From Duganella zoogloeoides (GTDB lineage: Bacteria; Pseudomonadota; Gammaproteobacteria; Burkholderiales; Burkholderiaceae_D), in the NCBI RefSeq assembly GCF_034479515.1, contig NZ_CP140152.1, positions 2,852,001 through 2,916,000 of the forward strand: DNA of 64,000 nt, read 5' to 3'. This document shows positions 1 through 8,623 of this stretch, piece after piece. Both the position numbers and the translations under genes were made by a program. Each line of letters begins with the position of its first letter. The stretch's first letter is position 1. The notes below the pieces were generated by a model, which had not been told where the DNA came from, did no database searches, and saw nothing but the letters and a program-made list of their open reading frames with translations.

Positions 1-7
1 AACTGCC

Positions 8-1294
8 TTGAAGGCGAGCAATGCCGGCGTCAGGCTGGTGCCGCTGGTGCGCTACGAGATCGCCCGCAGCCCCCGGTGGCAGGTCCTGCGGCCCGCAGCG
101 GTGCGCAGCAAGGCGGCTGCGGCAGCGGCGCCGGGCTTGAAGATCAAGGTGGTCGATACCGTGAGCGGCAAGCCCGTCAGGGGCGCCATGGTGGTGGCGT
201 TTACGAATTTCGCCGGCCAGGAAGGCGCGCAAGGCACCAGCAATGCGAAAGGCGAGGTCACCTTGCAGTTTTCCACTGCCAGCAAGACGCTGGACCTGTT
301 GCTGATCTACGGTCCGGCCGGATACTGGGGACTGTGCGAACGTTCCCGCAAGATCAAGAACGGCGACAGTGTCGGTATCGCCCCCATCGACCTGTCCGTA
401 CCGGACTTCGTCGCCACCGTCTATGGCGGACATCCAGCCGAAGCTGGCGAAGGCGTGCGGGTGGGCGTGATCGACACCGGTGTCGATGGCAAGCATCCCG
501 ATTTAAAAGTGCTGGGCGGCGCCGCGTTTGTCGCCGATGAGAATGATGCCGGCGGCTGGGGACCGGCCAAGGAGCAAGGCGAACACGGCACCCATGTGGC
601 GGGCATCATCGCCTCCCGTGGCCAGCACCCTGCCGGCAAACCGGGCGTGGCGCCAGGCGTGGCGCTGTACAGTTACCGGGTATTTCCTAACGCTGGCGGC
701 GGCGCCACCAACTACGACATCTTGCGCGCGATCGAGCAGGGCGTGCAGGACCAGTGCGACTTGCTGAACTTGAGCCTGGGCGGCGCGTCGCCCGATGAGG
801 CCGTGCACGACGCCATCAAGGAGGCGTATGACAAGGGCACCTTGTGCATTGTCGCGGCCGGCAATGACGGCCGCCAGCCGGTTTCCTATCCGGCCGCATG
901 GACCGAGGCCGTCGCGGTGTCGGCCGCTGGAAGGTTGGGTACTTTCCCCGCCAATTCTTCCGAGCTACTGGATGTGGCGCCGCCGGCAGCCACCACCGAT
1001 GAACAGCTTTTCATTGCGCAGTTTTCCAACGTGGGGCCTGAAATCGACCTGACTGGTCCGGGCGTCGGCATCGTCTCGACGCTGCCCGGTGGCAGCTACG
1101 GTGTGATGAGCGGCACGTCGATGGCGTGTCCGGCCGCAGCCGGCGCCGCAGCTGCGTTGCTGGCTGCCCAGCCCAAGGTCCTCAAGATGAAACGCAACCG
1201 CGACCGGTCCACCGCCATGCTGGCCGTGATTAATGCCGCAGCAAAGCCGCTCGGCTTCCCCAAGGACCTGGAGGGACTCGGGATGTTGCCTTGA
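8..1294 (+). CDS. S8 family (subtilisin-like) serine peptidase, 5' partial
   Basis: Subtilase that hydrolyses peptide bonds through an Asp-His-Ser triad. All three motifs are visible, numbered from a TTG at base 8: D156 in GVIDTGVDGKHPD, H193 in HGTHVAGI and S371 in GTSMACPAAAG. Residues about 42-135 form an Ig/CNA-like beta domain (VVDTVSGKPVRGAMV...) before the catalytic domain. The reading frame is already open at base 2 and has no ribosome-binding site here, so the true start is almost certainly outside the window and any signal or propeptide is not visible. A 77-residue I9-like protein follows 30 bases downstream, which suggests a protease with a separately encoded inhibitor or folding partner. 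Family call is certain; substrate and location are unknown. Confidence 0.9.
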   Translation: MKASNAGVRLVPLVRYEIARSPRWQVLRPAAVRSKAAAAAAPGLKIKVVDTVSGKPVRGAMVVAFTNFAGQEGAQGTSNAKGEVTLQFSTASKTLDLLLIYGPAGYWGLCERSRKIKNGDSVGIAPIDLSVPDFVATVYGGHPAEAGEGVRVGVIDTGVDGKHPDLKVLGGAAFVADENDAGGWGPAKEQGEHGTHVAGIIASRGQHPAGKPGVAPGVALYSYRVFPNAGGGATNYDILRAIEQGVQDQCDLLNLSLGGASPDEAVHDAIKEAYDKGTLCIVAAGNDGRQPVSYPAAWTEAVAVSAAGRLGTFPANSSELLDVAPPAATTDEQLFIAQFSNVGPEIDLTGPGVGIVSTLPGGSYGVMSGTSMACPAAAGAAAALLAAQPKVLKMKRNRDRSTAMLAVINAAAKPLGFPKDLEGLGMLP

Positions 1295-1324
1295 GCGGGC
1301 CGGTGATCGTGCTATATTGGGTGT

Positions 1325-1558
1325 ATGAGCCAAGTTATCCTGCGACGTACCGCTGATGCCACCGTCTCCACCGAGGAAGCGCTTTCCCTGGTGGGGGCGA
1401 CCGTTGACGGGCGCGTCATTCATCAAAGCGGCAACAATTTGCTGGTCGATGTTGCTGCCGGCGAGCTGGACACGCTCAAGAGCAAATTGACGGGCTGGGT
1501 TGTGTCGCCGCAGCAGGAACGGATAGACGCTCCGGACACGCGGCGGCGCATCGCTTAA
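1325..1558 (+). CDS. Small I9-like (subtilisin propeptide/inhibitor-like) protein
   Basis: A 77-residue protein with no signal peptide or cysteines. The pattern of a beta strand (SQVILRRTADA), a helix (TEEALSLVGATV) and a strand plus turn (NNLLVDVAAGELDTLKSKL, then GWVVSPQQ) resembles the inhibitor I9 / subtilisin prodomain fold, which acts as intramolecular chaperone and inhibitor when fused to subtilases. Here it is free-standing and lies directly behind a subtilase gene, so I infer a partner role; this is resemblance, not proof. A candidate promoter (TTGAGC at 1291, TATATT at 1313, 16-bp spacer) would place transcription start at about the ATG, so the message may be leaderless. Its stop overlaps the stop of the convergent gene by a few bases. 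Confidence 0.6.
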   Translation: MSQVILRRTADATVSTEEALSLVGATVDGRVIHQSGNNLLVDVAAGELDTLKSKLTGWVVSPQQERIDAPDTRRRIA

Positions 1559-1995
1559 CCTTGGTTACTTTCCGGAGGTCGTGATGCTGGCGCCTGCGCC
1601 GCCTTTACCGCATCGTCCAGGTTCTTGACGGCAGCAATCATCCCCAGCACGTTCCCGGTAGGAATGGTAGCAGCCAAGCCGATCAGGGCGGTGGTAATGC
1701 CGATCATCGCCTTCGCGTCTATGATGTGCTCGAGTGCTTCCCTGGCAGATTCGGTGGCACGGTCCAGTGCTGCCAGGCTGATCTTGCCATCGTCGAGAGC
1801 GATGCCAACGGCCTGGGTGGTGAGGTCGGTCGCCAGGTTGAGCAGCGTTACTTCCAGTGATTGCAGTTGCGCCCTGTCTTTTTTGGCCATGGCGTCCCAT
1901 TCGCTAAACACGCGGTCGCCCACTGCCACCGCTGCCAGCCGAAACTGCCTGGCCAGTTGCAACGCCTGTTTTGCAGCCAACTTATTGTCGCTCAT
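1555..1995 (-). CDS. Hypothetical helical protein with one hydrophobic segment
   Basis: A 146-residue protein of unrecognised family. The first half is charged and helical. Residues about 95-125 (IGITTALIGLAATIPTGNVLG) are hydrophobic and could form a membrane hairpin or a buried helix; the tail is Pro/Ala rich. I start it at the ATG at 1995 (MSDNK) because a G-rich stretch, GGGGGTG, lies just upstream; an alternative in-frame ATG at 2007 adds four residues. It follows a lipoprotein gene on the same strand with a gap of only a few bases, so the two are probably co-transcribed and may act together at the envelope. No function can be assigned. Confidence 0.6.
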   Translation of the reverse strand: MSDNKLAAKQALQLARQFRLAAVAVGDRVFSEWDAMAKKDRAQLQSLEVTLLNLATDLTTQAVGIALDDGKISLAALDRATESAREALEHIIDAKAMIGITTALIGLAATIPTGNVLGMIAAVKNLDDAVKAAQAPASRPPESNQG

Positions 1996-2013
1996 GGTCA
2001 CCCCCATATAGTG

Positions 2014-2886
2014 TTACCCGGCTGCACGCACGGCAACGTAAGCGGCGCGAATCTGCCGGGTCTGCTTTGCGAGTTGCGATAGAACTTCCTTGTCCGATAT
2101 CCGGTTCCGGTTGTCGTACAGCGACTGATGCGCAGTGGCGATCTTCTGCAAGGTCTCGATATACTTGGGAATGGCAAGGGCGCGGGCCGCGTAAGCAGGC
2201 TTGCCGAGCTCGAGATTTGCGTACGCCATTTGCGCGGCGACCGGTTCGCGCATCCTGCCGTCCCGGTCTTTTTCCTCGGCCATGCCGATCAGGGTCCGAT
2301 GGTAGCTGACGAAAGCCGTGTGCTCGGTGTCCAGGGACTCGGCGAAGCCTTCCATCATCACGGTCATGGAAGCAATCACTTTTTGCAGGGGCGCATTGGC
2401 ATTCTCGATCACCTGCTTCAATTCCCGTTGTTGATAGGCGCTGGCGATAGCATTGGTCAATGTCTTGCCGAGTGCTCTGACAGCCTCTGCTTTTTCCTCG
2501 GTGAGATTGCGTGCTTCTGCAGCTGCATCGACCATTGCGTCAAGCTCGGGATCGAAACCTGGGGTCTCGTCCCCGGCCAGGTCGGCCAGGGCGTTCATGT
2601 AGGCGGAAATGGATTTGTGATAGATCGCCAGTTCCGCACTTTGCTTCCTGCGCTCTTCTGCAACCCGGCTCAGGTTATCTCGCTGTGCGATATCGGCCCT
2701 GAACGTGTAGGCTTTTCTGACTTCCGGGCTTTGCACGTAGTCATCGCTCAGCCTGGTATAGCTGGCGCCATCGGCCGACATCCTGCCGAATTCCTGGATC
2801 GCACCGAGGTTGGCGCATCCGGTGAGGATCAGCGCAATCGCCAGCACGGCTGGCCGGGTCATTGAGTTGAACAATTTATCCCCCAT
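2014..2886 (-). CDS. Hypothetical lipoprotein
   Basis: A 290-residue protein whose N-terminus carries a type II signal peptide: a hydrophobic run (AVLAIALIL) ending in the lipobox LTGC. The mature part is almost entirely predicted helix with many Lys/Glu/Arg residues (for example RDNLSRVAEERRKQSAELA), suggesting coiled-coil character, and has no enzyme motif I recognise. The start is uncertain: the ATG at 2886 gives a short charged leader, while the ATG at 2862 would begin right at the signal peptide; neither has a clear Shine-Dalgarno. It is the first gene of a two-gene unit with the hypothetical protein downstream. Likely an envelope-anchored helical lipoprotein of unknown role. Confidence 0.7.
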   Translation of the reverse strand: MGDKLFNSMTRPAVLAIALILTGCANLGAIQEFGRMSADGASYTRLSDDYVQSPEVRKAYTFRADIAQRDNLSRVAEERRKQSAELAIYHKSISAYMNALADLAGDETPGFDPELDAMVDAAAEARNLTEEKAEAVRALGKTLTNAIASAYQQRELKQVIENANAPLQKVIASMTVMMEGFAESLDTEHTAFVSYHRTLIGMAEEKDRDGRMREPVAAQMAYANLELGKPAYAARALAIPKYIETLQKIATAHQSLYDNRNRISDKEVLSQLAKQTRQIRAAYVAVRAAG

Positions 2887-2940
2887 GGTTTAACCAATTG
2901 GCAAGCCAGAAACCGATGGCCATCCAAGCGATAACACTAC

Positions 2941-2956
2941 TATTATTTAAATAATA
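2941..2956. promoter_or_regulatory. 16-bp perfect AT-rich palindrome
   Basis: TATTATTTAAATAATA is a perfect palindrome in the short gap between the lipoprotein gene start (2886) and the end of mesD (2996). It lies in an AT-rich patch within GC-rich surroundings, upstream of the lipoprotein gene. It may be part of that gene's promoter or operator, or help terminate mesD transcription, but there is no GC stem to form a classical terminator. Confidence 0.4.
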
Positions 2957-2995
2957 ATGGGGAGAATTTTTGATGTATTTTTGCCACTCCACCTA

Positions 2996-4024
2996 TCAGG
3001 CTGACAGCTCTCGCCGGATAATCTCCGCACCGGCACTGAGCGCATTGAGTTTTTTTCGGGCGACATGGCGCGGCAATGGCGCCATGCCGCAGTTGGTGCA
3101 AGGATAGAGCTTGTCGGCATCGACGAACCGCAGCGCCTTGCGCAAGGTATTGGCAACTTCCTCGGGTGTTTCAATCGCATGGCTGGCCACGTCGATGGCG
3201 CCGACCATCACCTTTTTGCCACGGATAAGTTCAATCAGGTCGATTGGCACATGCGAGTTGTGGCATTCCAGCGAGATGATATCGATACTGGACTTCTGCA
3301 ACTTGGGGAAAGATTCCTCGTATTGGCGCCACTCGGACCCCAGCGTATTTTTCCAGTCGGTATTGGCCTTGATACCGTAGCCATAGCAGATATGGACGGC
3401 AGTTTCGCACTTGAGCCCTTCGGTCGCCCGCTCCAGCGTGGCAACGCCCCAATCGTTCACTTCATCGAAAAACACATTGAAGGCCGGTTCGTCAAACTGG
3501 ATGATATCGACACCGGCTGCTTCCAGTTCCCGCGCTTCCTGGTTGAGAATCGTGGCGAATTCCCAGGCCAGTTTTTCGCGGCTCTTGTAGTGGCGGTCGT
3601 AGAGCGTATCGATCATCGTCATCGGGCCTGGCAGGGCCCACTTGATCGGTTGGTCGGTTTGCCGGCGCAAGAATTTGGCGTCTTCCACGAACACCGGCTT
3701 CTGGCGGCTCACCGCGCCGACGACGGTCGGTACACTGGCATCGTAGCGATCGCGTATCCTGACGGTTTCGCGTTTTTCAAAATCGACGCCGCTCAGGTGC
3801 TCGATAAACGTGGTGACAAAATGCTGGCGGGTTTGCTCGCCATCGCTGACGATATCGATGCCGGCCTGCTGCTGCTCCTGCAGCGCCAGCAGCAACGCAT
3901 CCTGTTTGCCCTCCGCTAATTCTTCGCCTTGCAATTTCCAGGGCGACCAAAGTTTTTCAGGCTGTGCCAGCCAGGAGGGTTTGGGCAAGCTGCCGGCCGT
4001 TGAAGTTGGTAATAATTTTTTCAT
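2996..4024 (-). CDS. mesD: Folate-independent methionine synthase MesD (core-MetE type)
   Basis: A 342-residue protein equivalent to the catalytic C-terminal barrel of cobalamin-independent methionine synthase, without the N-terminal MetE half that helps bind the polyglutamyl folate. The zinc/homocysteine ligands are present: H211 and C213 in AVHICYG, E253 in ISLECHNS and C312 in PCTNCGMAPL. Short core-MetE proteins encoded beside DUF1852 (MesX) are known as the MesD/MesX pair, which makes methionine from homocysteine without methyl-folate in an oxygen-dependent way; the methyl donor was unsettled in the work I know. mesX lies directly upstream with a 29-base gap and a MetR-like regulator before that, which supports the assignment. 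Cytoplasmic enzyme of methionine synthesis. Confidence 0.85.
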   Translation of the reverse strand: MKKLLPTSTAGSLPKPSWLAQPEKLWSPWKLQGEELAEGKQDALLLALQEQQQAGIDIVSDGEQTRQHFVTTFIEHLSGVDFEKRETVRIRDRYDASVPTVVGAVSRQKPVFVEDAKFLRRQTDQPIKWALPGPMTMIDTLYDRHYKSREKLAWEFATILNQEARELEAAGVDIIQFDEPAFNVFFDEVNDWGVATLERATEGLKCETAVHICYGYGIKANTDWKNTLGSEWRQYEESFPKLQKSSIDIISLECHNSHVPIDLIELIRGKKVMVGAIDVASHAIETPEEVANTLRKALRFVDADKLYPCTNCGMAPLPRHVARKKLNALSAGAEIIRRELSA

Positions 4025-4053
4025 GATGAGGTCTTTGTCTCTAGGTCGGTCGT

Positions 4054-5037
4054 TCAGCGCGCGTCATTCGCAGCCCATTGTTCAAGGATATTTTTGTACG
4101 GCTTGATGAAATGCTCTTCCGTATATTTGCCCTGCCTGACCGCCAGCTGGCTGCGCTCTTCGCGGTCATAGACGATTTGCGTCAACGAGTAATCCTGGTT
4201 TTTCAGGCTGGGCTGATACAGTTTTCCCGCTGCGGAATTGGCGTTATAGATCTCGGGCCGGTAAATTTTCTGGAACGTCTCCATCGTGCTGATCGTGCCG
4301 ATGAGTTCGAGGTTGGTATAGTCGCCGAGCAGATCGCCGATAAAATAAAATGCCAGCGGGGCGAAGCTGTTGGGCGGCATGAAGTAGCGAACCTTCATCC
4401 CCATTTTGTCGAAATACTGGTCGGTCGGCGACAACTCGTTTTGCCGGTACTCGATGCCCAGTATCGGATGCACATTCTCGGTCCGGTGATAAACCTTGCT
4501 GCTCGAGGCGCTGATGCAAATGACCGGCGGCTTGTTGAAATGCCGTTTATAGGCGTCGGAGTTGACGAAGTGCTTGAACAGTTTGCCGTGAAAATCGCCG
4601 AAATTATCGGGCGTGCCAAACGTGGCTTTGTCGGCGTTATGTTCTGGCAGCAGCACGCTGAAGTCGTAGTCGCGCACATAGGACGAGAAATTATTTCCCG
4701 CGATGCCATTGGTGCGTTCGCCGGTTTTCTTGTCGATGATATTCGGCTTCAAGATCTCGATCAGCGGCAGTGCATCATTGCCGCCTGCGGCACCGATCGT
4801 CATTTCTACCGAAATGATGTCGAGTTCTACCGTATAGCGGTCGCCATGGGGGTTATCCCAGTGCGCCAGGTTGTTGAAGCGGTTGTCGATCATCCGCAGC
4901 GTATTGCGCAGATTTTCCTGGCGGCTTTTGCCTCGCGCCAAATTGGCAAAGTTGGTCGTCAGCCGGGTATGGTCGGACGGATGATAGTTTTCATCGAAAA
5001 CGATGCTTTTGATGTTGAAAGTAAAATCGTTGCTCAT
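4054..5037 (-). CDS. mesX: MesX, DUF1852 partner of the MesD methionine synthase
   Basis: A 327-residue protein recognised as DUF1852 by features such as DFTFNIKSIVFDENYHPSD near the N-terminus and HPILGIEYRQ in the second half. It has no signal peptide or transmembrane segment. In other proteobacteria this family is always paired with a core-MetE protein and is required for it to make methionine; its own chemistry is poorly defined. I choose the ATG at 5037 (MSNDF); an in-frame TTG at 5064 would add nine residues. It sits between the LysR-type regulator upstream and mesD downstream, all on the minus strand, with a palindromic operator-like site about 90 bases before the start. Confidence 0.85.
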   Translation of the reverse strand: MSNDFTFNIKSIVFDENYHPSDHTRLTTNFANLARGKSRQENLRNTLRMIDNRFNNLAHWDNPHGDRYTVELDIISVEMTIGAAGGNDALPLIEILKPNIIDKKTGERTNGIAGNNFSSYVRDYDFSVLLPEHNADKATFGTPDNFGDFHGKLFKHFVNSDAYKRHFNKPPVICISASSSKVYHRTENVHPILGIEYRQNELSPTDQYFDKMGMKVRYFMPPNSFAPLAFYFIGDLLGDYTNLELIGTISTMETFQKIYRPEIYNANSAAGKLYQPSLKNQDYSLTQIVYDREERSQLAVRQGKYTEEHFIKPYKNILEQWAANDAR

Positions 5038-5098
5038 GGTGATCTGTCGTCCTGATTTCTGCAAGAAATGATGGAGCGATGATAACCATGGGCATCGT

Positions 5099-5121
5099 TG
5101 AAGTAAAATGGTCTTATTTCA
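5099..5121. promoter_or_regulatory. Imperfect TGAA...TTCA inverted repeat upstream of mesX
   Basis: The 23-base stretch begins TGAA and ends TTCA, with further matching inside (TAA against TTA on the opposite arm). MetR-family regulators classically bind sites with TGAA and TTCA half-sites, although usually closer together. It lies between the perfect palindrome at 5129-5143 and the mesX start, so it may be a second, weaker regulator contact or a promoter element. Confidence 0.35.
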
Positions 5122-5128
5122 TACTTCC

Positions 5129-5143
5129 ATGAGCCTGGCTCAT
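5129..5143. promoter_or_regulatory. MetR-type operator candidate upstream of mesX
   Basis: A perfect inverted repeat, ATGAGCC-T-GGCTCAT, directly beyond the stop codon of the LysR gene and about 90 bases before the mesX start. It fits the LysR-type T-N11-A box and shares the outer ATGAG-N5-CTCAT pattern with the palindrome at 6047-6061 in front of the regulator gene. Two sites with the same 5-bp arms and spacing, one before the regulator and one before its likely target, strongly suggest the operator of this regulator. Confidence 0.65.
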
Positions 5144-5144
5144 G

Positions 5145-6041
5145 TTAAGTCGAGTAACTTTCGGCCTTGCGCGCCATCGCAATGAACGATTGCAGGTAGT
5201 CGGTGTCGTAATCGACCTCGCGGGCGCCCAGGTAGATATGCTTCTGGATGCCGGTGGGGCCCAGGCGCAGCGTGCGCAGTTGCAGGTGCGGCGCGTAGTC
5301 GGTCACCAGCCACTTGGGCAGGGCGGTCACGCCGCGGCCGCTGGCCACCATCTGCAACATGATGTCGGTGGTTTCGATGGTCTTGTGCTTGCGCGGACCA
5401 ACCTTGGCCGGCAGCAGGAACATATTGTAGATGTCGAGCCGTTCGAGCGGGACCGGGTACGTGATTAGCGTCTCTTCGTTCAACTGTTCAGGGCGCACTT
5501 CCTGCTGGTCGGCCCAGGGATGGTCCTTGTGCACCACCAGCACCTGTTCGTAATCGAACACGGGCTCGAACCGCAGGCCCGGTTTGAGCAGGGGATCGGG
5601 CGTGACCAGCAGGTCGATCTCGAAGCCGAACAAGGCGCCGATGCCGCCGAACTGGAACTTTTGTTTGACGTCCACATCCACGTGCGGCCACGCCGCCAGG
5701 TAGCCGCTGACGATTTTCAGCAGCCACTGGTAGCACGGATGGCACTCCATGCCAATGCGCAGCGTGCCGCGCTCGCCCTGGGCAAACTGGCGCAGGCGTT
5801 CCTCTGCCAGGTCCAGTTGCGGGATCACGCGCTGGGCGACCGCATGCAGGTACTGGCCCGCCTGGGTGAGCCGCAACGTGCGTCCTTCCCGCAGCCAGAT
5901 GTCTGTGCCCAGTTGCTGCTCGAGCTTTTTCATGCTGTGGCTCAGCGCAGACTGGGTCAGGTGCAGCACTTCGGCGGCTGCCGTCAGAGAGCCTTGCTTT
6001 TCAACTTCCAGCAGGGTGGCGAGATGGATACGTTCCAGCAT
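5145..6041 (-). CDS. metR: LysR-type transcriptional regulator, MetR-like
   Basis: A 298-residue LysR-family protein. The N-terminal winged helix-turn-helix is clear (LATLLEVEKQGSLTAAAEVL, then LTQSALSHSMKKLEQQLG) and is followed by a substrate-binding-like effector domain from about residue 90. The sequence GECHPCYQ-like segment (RIGMECHPCYQWL) and overall layout match MetR, which senses homocysteine to control methionine synthesis genes. It lies upstream of mesX-mesD in the same orientation and is flanked by two near-identical 15-bp palindromes, consistent with autoregulation and control of the pair. Cytoplasmic DNA-binding protein. The family call is firm; the homocysteine effector is inferred. 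Confidence 0.85.
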   Translation of the reverse strand: MLERIHLATLLEVEKQGSLTAAAEVLHLTQSALSHSMKKLEQQLGTDIWLREGRTLRLTQAGQYLHAVAQRVIPQLDLAEERLRQFAQGERGTLRIGMECHPCYQWLLKIVSGYLAAWPHVDVDVKQKFQFGGIGALFGFEIDLLVTPDPLLKPGLRFEPVFDYEQVLVVHKDHPWADQQEVRPEQLNEETLITYPVPLERLDIYNMFLLPAKVGPRKHKTIETTDIMLQMVASGRGVTALPKWLVTDYAPHLQLRTLRLGPTGIQKHIYLGAREVDYDTDYLQSFIAMARKAESYST

Positions 6042-6046
6042 GGCGG

Positions 6047-6061
6047 ATGAGTAAAACTCAT
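6047..6061. promoter_or_regulatory. MetR-type operator candidate upstream of the regulator gene
   Basis: A perfect inverted repeat, ATGAGT-AAA-ACTCAT, six bases upstream of the metR start codon and therefore overlapping the expected ribosome-binding region or promoter. No conventional Shine-Dalgarno is seen there. It matches the palindrome at 5129-5143 in the outer five bases of each arm and in total length, and contains a T-N11-A box. Occupancy here would fit autorepression. Confidence 0.65.
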
Positions 6062-6088
6062 GGTTGGTTGCGCGAAGGACATTTTACG

Positions 6089-8508
6089 TCATCTGACGTT
6101 GAAGGTTTGCTCGATCCCTTGCAATCCCGGTGCCGACACGCGCAGCTTGACGACGCCCGGCATCCGTCCGGCACGTAAGATACCCATGGCGAAACCGTTG
6201 TGCAGCACTTTTTTATTTCCCGCGAACAGGTCGTCGCTCCAGTGGTTGCCATTGTCCACCGCGATCAGGCTTGCCGCACCGCGTACGTCGAAGGTCAGCT
6301 CGCCGCCGACGGTTGGCACTTTGCGTCCCTTGGCGTCCACCGCGTACACCTTCACATATTGCAGATCGAGACCGTCCGCCTTCCACGCGGAATTTTCCGC
6401 CTCGAGCACCAGGGCCACGGCGGCGCCGGTGGTCTCGAGCTGGTGTTGCGCCACAATCTTGCCGCCGGTACGTGCCACGGCGGTGATCGTGCCGGCAGAG
6501 TAGGGCACGTCCTTCCAGTAAATGGTGTTGCGCTGGGTAACGTCCATCGAGTTCTTCTGCACGCCCACAGATTTGCCGTTGACGAGCAGTTCGACCTCCT
6601 CGGCATTGGTGTACGTGTACAAGTTATAGGTCTTGCCTTGCTGCCGGTTCCAGTGCGACGACACCACTTTTTGGCCCACCATCACATCGTTCCACATCTT
6701 CGACTCGCCCTCGTTGTCGACGATGCCGATATGGACCAGCGGCTCCGGCTTGAAAATGCTCTTGGTCAGCCAGGCTTGCGGGAACGGTTCCAGCGCATGG
6801 TTGAAGAACGAATAGGCCCAGCCTTTCTTGGGCCAGCCGTCCGATTCGCCCCAGTATTCGATTGCGCCCCAGTAGGCCAGGCCCACCATCTTGTCGCGGT
6901 CCATGCCGAAGTAAGGGCCTGCCAGTTCGTTGGTGACTGCTTCGCTCTGGTAAATGATCATGTCGGGCGCGTGCTTCAGGTATTGCGGATAGTCCACCCA
7001 GGTGTAGTTGAAACTGGCCACGTCGGTAATGGTGGCCAGTTCCGGCGGCACGATGTTTTCCTTGATATTGAAATCGGGATTGGCCTTGATGATGCCATTG
7101 GCCCGCGCCGGGTACATGGCCACGGTGGTTTTACGGGTGGGATCGTAGCGCTTGGCGACCACGTCCATGATGCGGTAGGTAGTCTTGCCCCAGTCGCCGG
7201 TCGGGAATCCCCAGCGCTCTTCCTGGAATTGCAGCTCATTGCCAAAGCTCCACATGATCACGGAGGGGTGATTGCGGTCGCGCTTGATCCACTCCTTGAG
7301 GTTAGAGAACCAGACATCGTTCCATGGCGCGCTGCCGGCCCAGGCGCGGGTGCTGCCCCATTTATCGTACAGCTCGTCCACCACGAGGATGCCTTTTTCG
7401 TCGGCAAGTTCCAGGAACGATTCCGAGTAAGGGTTGTGCGAAGTGCGGATGTGGTTGAAGCCGAACGCCTTGAGGCGGTCCATCGTGCGTGCGATCGACG
7501 TCCGGTATGCCGCCGCGCCCACGGCGCCAAGGTCATGGTGGTTGGCCACGCCTTGCAGGAACACCTTCCTGCCATTGAGACGCAGGCCGAAATGCTTTGA
7601 GAATTCAATGGTGCGGATGCCGAACCGCTTGGTCAACCGGTCGATCACCTTGCCTCCGGCCGCCAGTTCCACTTCGGCCACATACAGCGCAGGCGTGTCG
7701 ATCGACCACAGCTGCGGCGCCGCGAGCCGAAGCTGCGGCAAGGGCACTTCGATCTCGGCGAGATTGCGCGCTGGCGGCACTGCCGCCCGTGTTTCGCCGA
7801 CTTGCTTGCCATCGGGCGCGTAAATGCGGGTGGTGATCTCAACGGCCTCGTTCTTGCCTTTCAAACCTGCCACTTCCACCTGCACCTGTATGTCGGCATG
7901 ATGGTCTGAAACCACGGGTGTCGTTACAAAAATGCCGTGGCGGGCGATCGAAACCGGTTGCCTGACCACCAGGTGATATCGCGGAACAGGCCGCCACCCG
8001 TGTACCAGCGCGAGTTGCCATCGCGGGTGGATGCCCGCACGGCCACCACGTTGTCGCCATCGTAGTTGAGCACATCGGCGATATTGGTCTCGAAGCCGAG
8101 GTAGCCATAAGCGGTGCCACCGACTTTTTTACCGTTCACCCACACCTCGCCGGCCAGCATGATGCCCTCGAAATCGAGCAACACCTGCTTGCCGCGCCAC
8201 TTGGGATCGGTCTTGAAGGTCTTGCGGTACCAGCCCACGTCCGCAGTCTTGAAACCCAGGCTGCGGTTGGCGGCCTTGTCCCATGGTTGTTCGATCTGGA
8301 AGTCGTGCGGCAGATCGAGTTTGCGCCAGTCCTGGTCGTTCAGGGCGGGATCCTGGCCATTGGCCACGTCGCCTTGCTGGAATTTCCAGCCGAAGTTAAA
8401 TAATTCGCTGGTGCGTGGTGATTCGCCGGTCGTGGCGCCTTGGGCCTGCAGCGCGCTGCTGCATAACAAGGCGAGGCAAAGCATTAAAAATCTGGTGGTA
8501 CTCAACAT
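6089..8508 (-). pseudogene. GH2 family beta-galactosidase-like gene interrupted by one frameshift
   Basis: Two overlapping minus-strand frames make one GH2 protein of about 820 residues. The first frame (8508 to about 7970) gives a Sec signal peptide and the N-terminal jelly-roll, ending in GGGLFRDITW. The second (7969 to 6089, 626 residues) continues directly with VRQPVSIARHGIFVTTP and carries the Ig-like domain, the catalytic barrel with acid/base E245 in SFGNELQF and probable nucleophile E343 in YQSEAVTN (fragment numbering), a DUF4982 domain and a C-terminal beta domain. One base missing around 7970-7975, plausibly a C from a CCC run, restores the frame. The rest is intact, so this is a very recent mutation or a sequencing error. 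The enzyme would remove beta-linked galactose in the periplasm, fitting pectin side-chain use. Confidence 0.85.
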
Positions 8509-8623
8509 GACATTCGTCTCCGGCTATTGTATGGGAAGTGCGCGCAGCGCCCTCGTTATCTATGACGACGAGGAAGTGCGGCATTTCCTAGGCACGCAGG
8601 ACGGCGAAGCAGAAATAGTCAGA

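Noticed and set aside
5038..5144. SAM or other methionine riboswitch upstream of mesX
   Set aside because: The leader is short and shows operator-like palindromes but no conserved riboswitch core that I recognise.
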